Source of the DNA: Flavobacterium ginsenosidimutans
GTDB lineage: Bacteria; Bacteroidota; Bacteroidia; Flavobacteriales; Flavobacteriaceae
Direction: 5' to 3'
Assembly (NCBI RefSeq): GCF_003254625.1
Contig: NZ_QJRJ01000082.1
Location: forward strand, 1 to 64,000
Length of the DNA stretch: 64,000 nt
The translations under genes were made by a program, and so were the position numbers. Below, in pieces: positions 36,553-44,971 of the stretch. Numbering within the stretch: position 1 is the first letter of the stretch; each line of letters begins with the position of its first letter. The notes beneath the pieces were generated by a model, which saw only the letters and a program-made list of their open reading frames with translations, was not told where the DNA came from and searched no databases.

Positions 36553-37599
36553 TTGCGTAAGAATTGAAATGTATCTTTCTAGACTTTCTTTTTCTTTTTG
36601 AGCTATAAACAGAAAAAAATCTTCTTTGTCTTTTTTAGTTTGTGCTATTTCTAAAGCTTGATAATACTGCATTCGGTTTTCATAATCTCCTTTAATGTTG
36701 GCTATCGGATAACCTTTTTGCATTAGAATTAAATTCATTATTAATCTTGAAGTTCTGCCATTTCCATCAATAAAAGGATGAATTGTAACTAAACGTTCAT
36801 GCATTTCGGCAGCAAGGATAACAGGATGCAATTTATTTTTATTGATTTCGTACCAAATAAAGTATTCCTCCATTTCTTGTGGAACCATTAAAGCTTGGGG
36901 AGGCATATGCGTACTCCCTTGTATCATGACCTGAACTTTTCTGTAACGTCCAGCATCTTCCGGAATGATTCCTCGAAGTATTAAATTATGAATAGATAAA
37001 AGATCACGTTCATTTAACGAGTTGCTTTTACTCATTAATTCTTTTATAAAACCAATAGCTTCTTGATGATTAATGGCTTCCAAATGTTCCCGCATACTTT
37101 TTCCAGAAATTGTCAAACCTTCATTGATAACCATATCCGTTTCACGAAGAGTCATTGTATTTCCTTCAATTCTATTACTTTCAAAAGTATATTCTAATTC
37201 GAGAGCTTGTTTAATTTTAAAGCTGTCAAACTGGCGAAAAGAGTCTAGTTTTTCTTTTAAAAAATCAATTTCTTTTAGGATTTTCTCTAACGAAGTAGAT
37301 AGTTTAAGATTCGAAACCGTTTTGTTGTATTTGATTTCGTCTTCCGCAACTTTTAATGCTTTCAAAGCAAGATCATCATCACCAATTTCATAAAGAATCT
37401 TTTCTTTAAGCCATGCAATCATTAAAGTTTCGTAATCAATTTCTAGTAGTTGAGAAAGTTTGATTATCTGATCTTTTGTTGGTTTTCGAGTGCCAGATTC
37501 AAATTTGCTAATCAAAGCTTGATCGATACCAGCAAGCTGAGCTAACTCACGAGTTTTTAATCCTTTTTGTTCTCTAGCATTTTTTAAAAGCGATTTCAT
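36550..37599 (-). CDS. HTH-Fic protein (class II self-inhibited AMPylase-type)
   Basis: 349 residues. An XRE-type HTH occupies residues 1-60 (REQKGLKTRELAQLAGIDQALISKFESGTRKP). The Fic domain has the class II inhibitory motif SNRIEGN at 141-147, with glutamate E145, and the active site HPFIDGNGRTSR at 274-285, so all catalytic residues are intact. Such proteins usually transfer AMP to a target protein and are held off by the inhibitory glutamate. The HTH suggests it controls its own transcription; two TTAGTC repeats overlap its promoter. No separate antitoxin gene is adjacent. Confidence 0.93.
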   Translation of the reverse strand: MKSLLKNAREQKGLKTRELAQLAGIDQALISKFESGTRKPTKDQIIKLSQLLEIDYETLMIAWLKEKILYEIGDDDLALKALKVAEDEIKYNKTVSNLKLSTSLEKILKEIDFLKEKLDSFRQFDSFKIKQALELEYTFESNRIEGNTMTLRETDMVINEGLTISGKSMREHLEAINHQEAIGFIKELMSKSNSLNERDLLSIHNLILRGIIPEDAGRYRKVQVMIQGSTHMPPQALMVPQEMEEYFIWYEINKNKLHPVILAAEMHERLVTIHPFIDGNGRTSRLIMNLILMQKGYPIANIKGDYENRMQYYQALEIAQTKKDKEDFFLFIAQKEKESLERYISILTQ

Positions 37600-37611
37600 T
37601 TTATGAATAAT

Positions 37612-37632
37612 TTAGTCTTGACAAAATTAGTC
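37612..37632 (-). promoter_or_regulatory. promoter box with two TTAGTC direct repeats, possible Fic autoregulation site
   Basis: TTAGTC occurs at 37612-37617 and again at 37627-37632, 15 bp apart. On the minus strand the box TAATTTTG (37629-37622) lies between and partly over the second copy, 22 bases before the start codon. A repressor bound here would block initiation. Confidence 0.45.
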
Positions 37633-37649
37633 ATTTTTTAAACAAAAGA

Positions 37650-37678
37650 AAAGCAGCATTTTAGAATACTGCTTTTTT
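37650..37678 (-). terminator. terminator of the Gly/Tyr-rich lipoprotein gene
   Basis: AAGCAG and CTGCTT arms with extra ATT/AAT pairing. On the minus strand the hairpin is followed by TTTTCTTTTG. Confidence 0.6.
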
Positions 37679-37684
37679 GATATT

Positions 37685-38323
37685 TTAGTTTGGCGGAAGC
37701 GAACCGTCTTTTCTCATTTCTTTTACAACCGCCTGCATAATTGCATCGACAGTTTGGCCTAAATCGGTAACGTATTGAGATTCTGTTGTTCCTGTCCAGA
37801 TTAATTTGTTTTGTTTTAATGAAAATACATTGGTTTCTACCATATAGGACGTAGTTTCTTGGTAATATCCCGGATCATAGAAAGCAGGAGAGTACATTCC
37901 GTACCAGTTTCCAAATCCATATCCGTACATTCCTGTATACATTCCGTCAAATCCGCCGTAGTACATTCCTGTATAGGTACCAGGTACGTAATTAACTTCT
38001 TTTTCTTTGCTGACTAAGCGCATACTAACAACGCCGTCAAAGTTCTCGTCTTGTAAAATTTTTAGTTTTTGTTCTTGTGTTAATTGTGAAGTTGCATTAA
38101 GATATTGATAAGAAGTTTTGAATACTGGATTACTCGCAGCAATTCTGTTCTCGGTAATTCTTCTCGAGGCTTCATCTTTGACTAAAGCAACAACCAAAAC
38201 TTTTTTAAAATGTTCCTGAGTAATAGTAACGTCAGGATCTCTCCAGCTGTTTACAATAGAAGTATTACTGCCACAACTTGATAACGCTGCAATAGCGAAA
38301 AACAAAACGAAGTACTTTTTCAT
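37685..38323 (-). CDS. DUF4136-like lipoprotein with Gly/Tyr/Met-rich insert
   Basis: 212 residues. Lipoprotein signal FAIAALSSCGSN. The N-terminal SIVNSWRDPDV and later VETNVFSLKQNKLIWTGTTES resemble DUF4136-type envelope lipoproteins. Between them is a low-complexity stretch with repeated GMY and GYG tripeptides (TGMYGYGFGNWYGMY). Probably anchored in the outer membrane. Function unknown. Confidence 0.78.
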   Translation of the reverse strand: MKKYFVLFFAIAALSSCGSNTSIVNSWRDPDVTITQEHFKKVLVVALVKDEASRRITENRIAASNPVFKTSYQYLNATSQLTQEQKLKILQDENFDGVVSMRLVSKEKEVNYVPGTYTGMYYGGFDGMYTGMYGYGFGNWYGMYSPAFYDPGYYQETTSYMVETNVFSLKQNKLIWTGTTESQYVTDLGQTVDAIMQAVVKEMRKDGSLPPN

Positions 38324-38394
38324 ATTTTACAGTTAAATTGGTTACAAGTAAAAATAACTATAAAATATTAATAAATAGAGGTTTAGGTAAAAAT

Positions 38395-38425
38395 TAAAAA
38401 AGCTTTTTTAATTAAAAGCTTTTTT
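38395..38425 (-). terminator. terminator-like hairpin overlapping the end of smpB
   Basis: Two AAAAGCTTTT-type blocks flank AATT, giving an A/T-rich hairpin with a T-run on the minus strand. It includes the last codons of smpB. Confidence 0.45.
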
Positions 38426-38863
38426 AATACGGTCTAAATCTCGTTTAGTATCTTGTTCTTTTAGAGATTCGCGCTTATCGTAGTTTTTCTTTCCTTTACA
38501 AAGACCAATCTGTAATTTGGCTAATCCTTTCTCATTTGTAAACAATTTCAAAGGAATAATAGTCAATCCTTTAGCTTGAACACTTTTATGAAGTGTTTTT
38601 AATTCTTTCTTATTAAGAAGAAGTTTTCGTTCGCTTCTAGATTTATGATTGAACTGATTTCCAAATGAATATTCTTCAATGTAAGTGTTGATGGCAAAAA
38701 GTTCCATGCCGCTAAATTCACAAAAGCTTTCTGTGATATTCGCTTTTCCTAAACGTATAGATTTTATTTCGGTGCCTGCTAAAACAATTCCAGCAGTGTA
38801 TGTATCGATTATTTCGTAATCGAATCGCGCTCTTTTGTTAAGTATATTGACTGATTTTATCAT
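38408..38863 (-). CDS. smpB: SsrA-binding protein SmpB
   Basis: 151 residues. RARFDYEIIDTYTAGIVLAGTEIKSIRLGKANI and FSGMELFAINTYIEEY match SmpB, and the basic tail KNYDKRESLKEQDTKRDLDRI is the segment that enters the mRNA channel. It delivers tmRNA to stalled ribosomes. A -7 box stands 5 bases before its ATG. The tmRNA gene itself is not in this window. Confidence 0.97.
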   Translation of the reverse strand: MIKSVNILNKRARFDYEIIDTYTAGIVLAGTEIKSIRLGKANITESFCEFSGMELFAINTYIEEYSFGNQFNHKSRSERKLLLNKKELKTLHKSVQAKGLTIIPLKLFTNEKGLAKLQIGLCKGKKNYDKRESLKEQDTKRDLDRIKKAFN

Positions 38864-38868
38864 AGCTG

Positions 38869-38876
38869 CAAATGTA
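38869..38876 (-). promoter_or_regulatory. -7 box TACATTTG, 5 bases before the smpB ATG
   Basis: Read on the minus strand: TACATTTG, CAGCT, ATG. This suggests a leaderless or nearly leaderless smpB mRNA. No -33 TTG is visible. Confidence 0.45.
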
Positions 38877-38968
38877 AGACAAAATTGAAAAATTTTATGA
38901 TGGCTAAGATAATTAAAGTTTTTTTTTAATCTATGATTTTAATCAGTTCCAACAGAAAAGCTTACTTC

Positions 38969-38976
38969 TAAGTTTG
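38969..38976 (+). promoter_or_regulatory. -7 promoter box, TAAGTTTG
   Basis: TAnnTTTG match 28 bases before the ATG at 39005. TTC, a near -33 element, lies exactly 19 bases upstream (38947-38949). Confidence 0.5.
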
Positions 38977-39004
38977 TCTCATAATTTCAAAAACAAATTT
39001 AATA

Positions 39005-39643
39005 ATGAAAAAAATTGTAACGCTAGTCGGCGTTGTAATTATGGGCTTAACCGCTAAAGCCCAGGATTCAACTCAAGGACTAAAAGGAGCTTGGTTTGTA
39101 ACATCTCAATTTGGATATCAGCAGACTAAAACAGCAGACGCTAAAAACACCACTTTATCAGTATTGCCAATTGTTGGAACGTTTGTTACGCCTTCAGTTG
39201 CAGTAGGTGCAGCAGTTGGGTATATTAATATTAAAGCTGATTCTGATGCAGGAACGGCGGCTAAAACAGATTTAATTGTTGCTCAGCCTTTAGTGAGAAA
39301 ATATTGGAATATTGCAAGTTCGCTTTATTTCTTTGGACAAGTAGCTGTGCCAATTATTACAGGTAAGGAGAAAGAAAGTGAATTAAAAGTAAACCAAGTT
39401 GGGGTGTCTTTATCTGGTGGATTGGACTATTTTGTAACAAAAAATTTCTCTGTAGAGTTCTCTTATGATTTGGCAAACTTTACATCAACAACTATCGATC
39501 CTAAAACTGGAGACAAAACTACAGTTACCAATTTTGGTTTAGCACACGTTGCAAATGTAGATCCGTTTTATAATACCGCTTTAGCGGGAAGTAACCCAAA
39601 TTTGACTTCTCCTATTTCTATTGGATTTAAATTCGTATTCTAA
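39005..39643 (+). CDS. outer-membrane beta-barrel family protein
   Basis: 212 residues with a signal peptide (VVIMGLTAKA|QD). Alternating hydrophobic strands end with a terminal aromatic (SIGFKFVF), as in small eight-stranded barrels of the OmpW/beta-brl group. It is probably an outer-membrane protein. No specific family function is recognisable. It is monocistronic, with a promoter box upstream and a terminator at 39701-39729. Confidence 0.82.
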   Translation: MKKIVTLVGVVIMGLTAKAQDSTQGLKGAWFVTSQFGYQQTKTADAKNTTLSVLPIVGTFVTPSVAVGAAVGYINIKADSDAGTAAKTDLIVAQPLVRKYWNIASSLYFFGQVAVPIITGKEKESELKVNQVGVSLSGGLDYFVTKNFSVEFSYDLANFTSTTIDPKTGDKTTVTNFGLAHVANVDPFYNTALAGSNPNLTSPISIGFKFVF

Positions 39644-39700
39644 TTTATTCTTTGATTTGATTATCGTAAAATTCAATTTAGTAATTTTACAAAAAGAAAA

Positions 39701-39729
39701 GACCGTACTTTTCATAGTACGGTCTTTTT
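39701..39729 (+). terminator. intrinsic terminator after the beta-barrel gene
   Basis: GACCGTACT (39701-39709) and AGTACGGTC (39716-39724) around TTTCAT, followed by Ts. Confidence 0.85.
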
Positions 39730-39752
39730 GATTATTATTTAAAAAGTATAAA

Positions 39753-39977
39753 ATGCAAAATCAATCTAAAGATCCTCTTCACGGAATCACACTTCAAAAA
39801 ATTGTCGAAATTTTAGTCGATTATTATGGCTTTGATACTTTAGGAGAATTAATTCCAGTTAAATGTTTTATTTCAAATCCGAGTGTGAAATCAAGTCTTA
39901 CTTTTTTAAGAAAAACAGATTGGGCTCGTAAAAAAGTAGAAGAACTTTATATTAAAACACTTCCTAAGCTTAATTGA
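39753..39977 (+). CDS. VF530-family (DUF2132) small DNA-binding-like protein
   Basis: 74 residues. DPLHGITLQKIVEILVDYYGFDTLGELIPVKCF and NPSVKSSLTFLRKTDWARKKVEELY match the VF530/DUF2132 family, whose solved member (V. fischeri VF530) has a helical double-HTH-like fold and was suggested to bind DNA. It is monocistronic and ends three bases from the stop of the convergent DUF3575-like gene. Confidence 0.88.
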   Translation: MQNQSKDPLHGITLQKIVEILVDYYGFDTLGELIPVKCFISNPSVKSSLTFLRKTDWARKKVEELYIKTLPKLN

Positions 39978-39979
39978 TC

Positions 39980-40534
39980 TTATAATTTATAAGATATCAT
40001 AACGCCTCCACGATAAGGAAGCCATTCACCACTTTTGTTCCAGTGAACTGCTTTTTCATATCTGCCTGGAGTTCCGTCATTATAATATCCGTGATAAAAT
40101 CCTTGATGCCATCCGCCACCTACAAAAAAGTCAAGTAAAAATTTATCGTTTAATTTTAAGTTGTAACCAACTGTAGCTCCAATTCTGTAACCGAAACCAT
40201 CTTCATAGCGGTTGCTGTCCCAATAATTCCATTTTTGTAATTCGTACTTATCTGCACCTACATGTGCTCCAGCATAAAAACCATTATATTTTTCTTTAAA
40301 ATGGTAACGAACTTCTGGAGTTACAGTAACAAATTTCATAGGACTATGACCATTGAAAGATTCCCAGAAAGAAGCCATCACATCGGCGCTAAAGGTAGTT
40401 TTTTCTCCAATGCTTGTTTCAATTCCGATATTTGGAACTAAAAATAAGGCTGTAGCACCATTAAATTTTACAAAAGTCTGACTTTGTAATTGTAGACAGA
40501 ATAAAAGAACAATTAAGGCGGGTATTTTTTTCAT
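39980..40534 (-). CDS. DUF3575-like outer-membrane protein
   Basis: 184 residues with a signal peptide (LLFCLQLQS|QT). NGATALFLVPNIGIETSIGEKTTFSADVMASFWES and the YHFKEKYNGFYAGAHVGADKYELQKW stretch match DUF3575 proteins of Bacteroidetes, predicted beta-barrels. It ends with a barrel-like strand (GVMISYKL). Function unknown. Confidence 0.82.
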   Translation of the reverse strand: MKKIPALIVLLFCLQLQSQTFVKFNGATALFLVPNIGIETSIGEKTTFSADVMASFWESFNGHSPMKFVTVTPEVRYHFKEKYNGFYAGAHVGADKYELQKWNYWDSNRYEDGFGYRIGATVGYNLKLNDKFLLDFFVGGGWHQGFYHGYYNDGTPGRYEKAVHWNKSGEWLPYRGGVMISYKL

Positions 40535-40641
40535 AAAAATGTTTTGGATTCAAAACAGCTTTTTAGCTGATTTTGAGCGCAAATATAACGTATAATGCTT
40601 TATATCTATTGCCTGTAAGATTATTTAACAGGAATAAAATC

Positions 40642-41190
40642 TTACTTTTCTAATAATGAATAAATTACCTTGTCAAGAAATTTTCCTTCCCAAAATTCTG
40701 CTTCTCTTAAATGAGCTTCTTTTACAAATCCGCATTTTTGTAATACTTTTTCTGAGGCATAATTTTCTGGATCAATTACAGCCTCAATCGAATGCAATTT
40801 TAGATCTCCAAAGCCATATTTGATAAGTTCCTTTACAGCTTCTGGAATAATTCCTTTTCCATGAAAATCAGGAGAAAGCATATAGCCTATTTCAGCACGA
40901 TAATTTTCAGGTTGCATTCTATAAAAACCCATAATTCCTAGTAATTTGGGATTGCCTTTAAGTCTAACTCCCCAATTTATACCAGTATTGTTTTCAATTT
41001 TTTCATTAATCATATTAATATGTTCCAAAGCATCTTCGTAATTTTTTACTAAAGGCCTCGGAATATATTTCATCGTTTCAGGATTAGAACGAAGTTCAAA
41101 AACTTCATTTACATCTTTTTCTGAAATTCTGTCTAAAATTAAGCGTTCTGTTTCTATTATCGGAAACGGAGAAAAATTGAAATCCAACAT
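40642..41190 (-). CDS. GNAT acetyltransferase, RimJ/RimL type
   Basis: 182 residues. ETERLILDRISEKDVNEVFELRSNPETMKYI at the start, acetyl-CoA loop AEIGYMLSPDFHGKGIIPEAVKELIKYGF and VLQKCGFVKEAHLRE at the end are typical of RimJ/L-like N-acetyltransferases. The acceptor may be a ribosomal protein N terminus or a small amine. It starts 12 bases after the epimerase gene on the same strand. Confidence 0.9.
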   Translation of the reverse strand: MLDFNFSPFPIIETERLILDRISEKDVNEVFELRSNPETMKYIPRPLVKNYEDALEHINMINEKIENNTGINWGVRLKGNPKLLGIMGFYRMQPENYRAEIGYMLSPDFHGKGIIPEAVKELIKYGFGDLKLHSIEAVIDPENYASEKVLQKCGFVKEAHLREAEFWEGKFLDKVIYSLLEK

Positions 41191-41202
41191 TATGTCTTAA
41201 AT

Positions 41203-42054
41203 TTATAATATAGTAATACTAAATTTTGCTTGAAAGTCTTTATTTTCTTCTAAAGTTAAAATCCCTTCTTTTTCATATAAATCACCTGAATTTTCATCAG
41301 TATCGGAATAACCTAGCCAAGGCTCTATACAGACAAACGGTGCGTTTTCTTTTGTCCAGATTCCTAAACTTGGAAAATCTTTATAATCAACTTTTACATA
41401 AGGTTTTAAATCTTTAAGAATTGTCAAAGATTTTGATTCTAAAGCTTTAAAAATCAAAGCATCATTTTTAAATAACTCATAATTTAAAGGAACTAAATTA
41501 TCTTTTGTCTCTAAGATTTTAGTCTTAGACGAAATCAAATCATTTTCAAGAAGATAATACTTTAAATTTTCTTCTTTTTCGAATTTAAAAGCATAATCTT
41601 CAAAATTACCTGGAACTGCAATTGCCGGATGTGCACCAATTGAAAAAGGCATTTTCTCTTTTCCTTTATTAATCACTTTATATTCTAAGTCTAATGAACT
41701 TTCATTTAGAGTATAAATAAGCTGTAATTCAAATTCAAAAGGATATTTCTGCAATGTTTCTTCAGAAGATTTAAGAGAGAAAATCGCTTTGTTTTCTGTT
41801 TTTTCAATCAAATCAAATTCCATATCACGAGCAAAACCGTGACGTGGCAAATGATATTCTTTTCCATTAATTCTATAAGTATTGTTTTTCAAAGTTCCTA
41901 CAATTGGAAAAAGAACAGGGGAGTGTTTGCCCCAAAAATCAGGATTTCCTTCCCAGATATATTCATTGTTTTGATTGTCTTTTATAGAAAATAATTCTGC
42001 TCCAGCATGTTTTATGGAAGCTTTTAATGTTGAATTTGAGATTGTTGTCGTCAC
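41203..42054 (-). CDS. aldose 1-epimerase family protein
   Basis: 283 residues, from a GTG start (the conserved N terminus begins at once with TTTISNSTLKASIKHAGAELFSI). HSPVLFPIVGTLKNNTYRINGKEYHLPRHGFARD with the catalytic-type histidine, IGAHPAIAVP (second histidine) and CIEPWLGYSD match YeaD/LacX-like mutarotases. It probably interconverts sugar anomers. Substrate unknown. Confidence 0.88.
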   Translation of the reverse strand: MTTTISNSTLKASIKHAGAELFSIKDNQNNEYIWEGNPDFWGKHSPVLFPIVGTLKNNTYRINGKEYHLPRHGFARDMEFDLIEKTENKAIFSLKSSEETLQKYPFEFELQLIYTLNESSLDLEYKVINKGKEKMPFSIGAHPAIAVPGNFEDYAFKFEKEENLKYYLLENDLISSKTKILETKDNLVPLNYELFKNDALIFKALESKSLTILKDLKPYVKVDYKDFPSLGIWTKENAPFVCIEPWLGYSDTDENSGDLYEKEGILTLEENKDFQAKFSITIL

Positions 42055-42240
42055 AGTTGTAAAATGTAAAGTGGATGTCTTTTATAGAGATGTAAATATA
42101 TTTTATAAAATTTAGTTTTTTAAGAAAAAGACTGAAATTATTTTATTGATAAAATTTTGCTAAAATTGAATTTATGTTTTGAAATTTCTCTGCGAATAGC
42201 TTTTTTTTTCATTAATTTGCTACATAAACAGCTAAAAAAT

Positions 42241-44502
42241 ATGAAAAAGCAATCTGCAAAAGCCTTTTTAACCGCGGCTTTATTTTTTGGGATTTCTTCT
42301 GTTTGGGCGCAGCAAACTCCGTCAGCAACAGCAACTAATCCAGTAAATAACTATAATTACCATGACGCCTTTGGTCCTCATTTTTACACAAAAAACGGAA
42401 CTTCAACTCGTACTGCAAGTGGTCAGCCAGGAGTAGAATACTGGCAGAACAGAGCCGATTATCAAATTACGGCAAAATTAAATGGAACTACAAATGAAAT
42501 TGTTGGTACAGACGAAATTACCTATACTAATAATAGTCCAGATAAATTATCATTCCTTTGGCTGAATTTAGACCAGAACTTATTTAAAGACGATTCTAGA
42601 GGAAATGCTCTTGTACCTTTAACAGGAAGCCGTAATGGAGCTCAAGGACAGGTTTTTGATGGCGGTAACAAAATAAAATCTGTAAAAGTAGTTTCTGGCA
42701 AAACAGAAGTTAATGCAAAATATATTGTTACAGATACTAGAATGCAGATTTTCCTTCCTCAGGAATTGGCTGCAAAAGGAGGTTCAGTAAAAGTAAAAAT
42801 CGAATTCTCTTTCACTGCACCTTTTGAAGGATCTGACAGAATGGGAGTTCTGGAAACTAAAAACGGAAAAATCTTTACTATTGCACAATGGTATCCGCGT
42901 ATGTGTGTGTATGATGACGTGAGAGGTTGGAATACTCCTCCTTATTTAGGTGCTTCTGAGTTTTATTTAGAATATGGAGATTTTGATGTTAAACTTACAG
43001 TGCCAGGAAATCATTATGTTGTAGCTTCTGGAGAATTATTAAACGGTCAGGAAGTATTTTCTGCTGAACAATTAAAAAGATATAAAGAAGCATCTAACAG
43101 TGATAAAACAGTTATGATTCGTACAGCTTCTGAAGTTGCAGCAACAGCAAGTGCTAATGCAGGAACTGAAAAAACATGGCATTATAAAATCAAAAATGCA
43201 CGTGATTTCTCTTGGGCATCATCTTCAGCTTTCATCTTAGATGGAGCAAAAATTAATCTTCCAAGCGGTAAAAAATCTTTAGCATTATCTGCTTATCCAG
43301 TTGAAAGTGATGGTCGTGATGGTTACGGACGTTCGACAGAATATGTAAAAGCATCAATTGAGCATTATTCTAAACAATGGTTTGAATATCCTTACCCAGC
43401 AGCTACAAACGTTGCAGGAAATGAAGGAGGTATGGAATATCCAGGAATTGTTTTCTGCGGATGGGAATCTAAAGGACAAGATTTATGGGGTGTTACAGAT
43501 CACGAATTTGGGCACATTTGGTTCCCAATGATTGTTGGTTCTAATGAAAGATTATTTGGATGGATGGATGAAGGTTTTAACACTTTTATCAACTCATTAA
43601 GCACAGCAGCATTCAATAATGGCGAATACAAAGAAGATCCAACAGATTTGCATCATCAAGCTGAAGCATTTACACGACCTGATTTAGAAACTATTATGAG
43701 CTCGCCTGATAATATGAAAGAAGCCAACATTGGTATGTTGTGTTATTTCAAACCAAGTGCAGGTTTAGTAATCTTAAGAGAACAGATTTTAGGGAAAGAG
43801 CGTTTTGATATTGCTTTTAGAACTTACATTGAGCGTTGGGCTTACAAACATCCACAGCCAGACGATTTCTTCAGAACTATAGAAAACGTTGCGGGAGAAG
43901 ATTTAAGCTGGTTCTGGAGAAGCTGGTACGTAAACAACTGGCGTTTTGATCAAGGAATTAATTCAATTAAATATGTGAAAAATGATCCTGCAAAAGGAGT
44001 GGTAATCACAGTTGAAAATTTTGATAAAATGCCAATGCCGATTGTTTTAGATGTTAAAACAAAAAGCGGAAAAGTATCAAGAGTTAATTTACCTGTAGAA
44101 ATCTGGCAAAGAAATAATTTTTGGTCTTTCAAACACAATTCTACTGAAGAAATTGAAAGTATCACTTTAGATCCAGATCATGTTTTCCCTGATAATAATG
44201 AGTCAAATAATGTTTGGACAGCGGGAAAAGGAAAGGTTGAAAAAGATCTTGTTTTAGATGCGTATTTAGGTAGTTATATTAATGCAAGATCTCCTTTAAC
44301 GGTTGAATTGACAGAAAAAAATAGCACTTTAAATGCAGAACTTCCAAATTATCCAAAATTTACTTTAAGTCCTGTTGCAAACGAAAAAGATACATTCGAA
44401 TCGGCTAGAGCTGGATTAAAATTTAAGTTTAACGAAGCAAAAACTGGTTTCGATATGATACTTATAGATAATGGACAAGTAATTCCGTTTACGAAAAAGT
44501 AA
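42241..44502 (+). CDS. secreted M1-family metallopeptidase
   Basis: 753 residues from the ATG at 42241, which gives a clean signal peptide ([24 protein letters not shown] by position 24). An in-frame TTG at 42157 would add a poor 28-residue prefix. M1 landmarks: exopeptidase motif GGMEYPG (396-402), zinc site HEFGHIW (421-427) and third ligand in DEGFNTF (Glu444). It should be a periplasmic or outer-membrane aminopeptidase. A 15-bp terminator stem follows. Confidence 0.94.
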   Translation: MKKQSAKAFLTAALFFGISSVWAQQTPSATATNPVNNYNYHDAFGPHFYTKNGTSTRTASGQPGVEYWQNRADYQITAKLNGTTNEIVGTDEITYTNNSPDKLSFLWLNLDQNLFKDDSRGNALVPLTGSRNGAQGQVFDGGNKIKSVKVVSGKTEVNAKYIVTDTRMQIFLPQELAAKGGSVKVKIEFSFTAPFEGSDRMGVLETKNGKIFTIAQWYPRMCVYDDVRGWNTPPYLGASEFYLEYGDFDVKLTVPGNHYVVASGELLNGQEVFSAEQLKRYKEASNSDKTVMIRTASEVAATASANAGTEKTWHYKIKNARDFSWASSSAFILDGAKINLPSGKKSLALSAYPVESDGRDGYGRSTEYVKASIEHYSKQWFEYPYPAATNVAGNEGGMEYPGIVFCGWESKGQDLWGVTDHEFGHIWFPMIVGSNERLFGWMDEGFNTFINSLSTAAFNNGEYKEDPTDLHHQAEAFTRPDLETIMSSPDNMKEANIGMLCYFKPSAGLVILREQILGKERFDIAFRTYIERWAYKHPQPDDFFRTIENVAGEDLSWFWRSWYVNNWRFDQGINSIKYVKNDPAKGVVITVENFDKMPMPIVLDVKTKSGKVSRVNLPVEIWQRNNFWSFKHNSTEEIESITLDPDHVFPDNNESNNVWTAGKGKVEKDLVLDAYLGSYINARSPLTVELTEKNSTLNAELPNYPKFTLSPVANEKDTFESARAGLKFKFNEAKTGFDMILIDNGQVIPFTKK

Positions 44503-44525
44503 AATTTTAAAAACATAATATATTT

Positions 44526-44560
44526 AAAACCCGATAATTAGAAATAATTATCGGGTTTTG
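44526..44560 (+). terminator. strong intrinsic terminator after the M1 peptidase
   Basis: AAAACCCGATAATTA (44526-44540) and its exact complement 44545-44559 over a GAAA loop. It has Ts on the plus side and As on the other, so it is probably bidirectional. Confidence 0.88.
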
Positions 44561-44615
44561 TTTTTCTGTATATTCACAAAACGTAAAAAAAATGTTAGAA
44601 TTTTAATTTTTTGTT

Positions 44616-44643
44616 TTGTAAATAAAAAAATAATGTACTTTTG
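44616..44643 (+). promoter_or_regulatory. promoter of the arginine operon
   Basis: TTG at 44616-44618, 17 bases, TACTTTTG at 44636-44643. Transcription should begin near 44648-44650, right at the ATG of the leader ORF. Confidence 0.65.
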
Positions 44644-44648
44644 CACCG

Positions 44649-44735
44649 ATGAATAAAATAAGTTTACATATAACTTCTTTGTCACGGACAAACTCACCGA
44701 TTACTTCTCCCGAAGTACGGACACTATCTCTATAG
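44649..44735 (+). CDS. possible 28-codon leader peptide of the arginine operon
   Basis: ATG at 44649 is five bases after the -7 box and the frame runs to TAG at 44733. The peptide is MNKISLHITSLSRTNSPITS followed by PEVRTLSL. Both arginines (codons 13 and 24) use CGG, a rare arginine codon by eye in this A+T-rich genome. Location before the arginine genes fits a ribosome-mediated attenuation leader. Only two arginine codons, not adjacent, argue for caution; it may equally be a chance ORF in a structured RNA. Confidence 0.35.
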   Translation: MNKISLHITSLSRTNSPITSPEVRTLSL

Positions 44736-44815
44736 TGTTCACTGAGTTTTATAGCCGTATATTTATTCATATCCATTTTTCATTTTGAAATCACATAATT
44801 TGTCCACTGGACAAA
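44649..44815 (+). promoter_or_regulatory. structured 5' leader of the arginine operon with competing helices
   Basis: P1: ATGAATAAA (44649-44657) pairs with TTTATTCAT (44762-44770) over 9 bp. P2: AAACTCA (44690-44696) with TGAGTTT (44743-44749). Inside P2 are hairpins TACTTC/GAAGTA (44702-44717) and ACACTAT/ATAGTGT (44721-44738), making a three-way junction. A competing hairpin TTTGTC/GACAAA (44678-44692) overlaps P2. A second TTTGTCC-ACT-GGACAAA hairpin lies at 44799-44815, and its left arm can also pair with GGACAAA at 44686-44692. The mutually exclusive pairings suggest a switch; no known riboswitch class is recognised. Confidence 0.45.
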
Positions 44816-44971
44816 CACATCCTAAAAGTATTTATTATTTTGTAGATTTTCTTAATCAATGTTTTGATTTTGAGAATGTTACTTCTTTTATGCTTAATTT
44901 TATTGGATTCAATTCTGGATTTCAAGCGAATCAATATGCTTTAATTTTTAACTCTAACTTCAATAATTGAA
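44816..44971 (+). other. remainder of the arginine-operon 5' region
   Basis: Very A+T-rich. A 61-codon frame beginning with TTG at 44785 runs to a TGA at 44968, one base before the ATG of the GNAT gene. Its Phe/Asn-rich composition does not look like a stable protein. Nothing else is recognisable. Confidence 0.3.

Noticed and set aside
36550-37599. Classical toxin-antitoxin pair at the Fic gene
   Set aside because: No small partner gene is adjacent; the inhibitory motif and HTH are in the same protein.
42157-42240. Longer M1 peptidase reading from a TTG at 42157
   Set aside because: The ATG at 42241 opens a clean signal peptide; the extension would bury it behind 28 irrelevant residues.
44785-44970. 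61-codon ORF between the arginine leader and the GNAT gene
   Set aside because: TTG start, Phe/Asn-rich composition and no family resemblance. Kept only as a note, although its stop is coupled to the next start.
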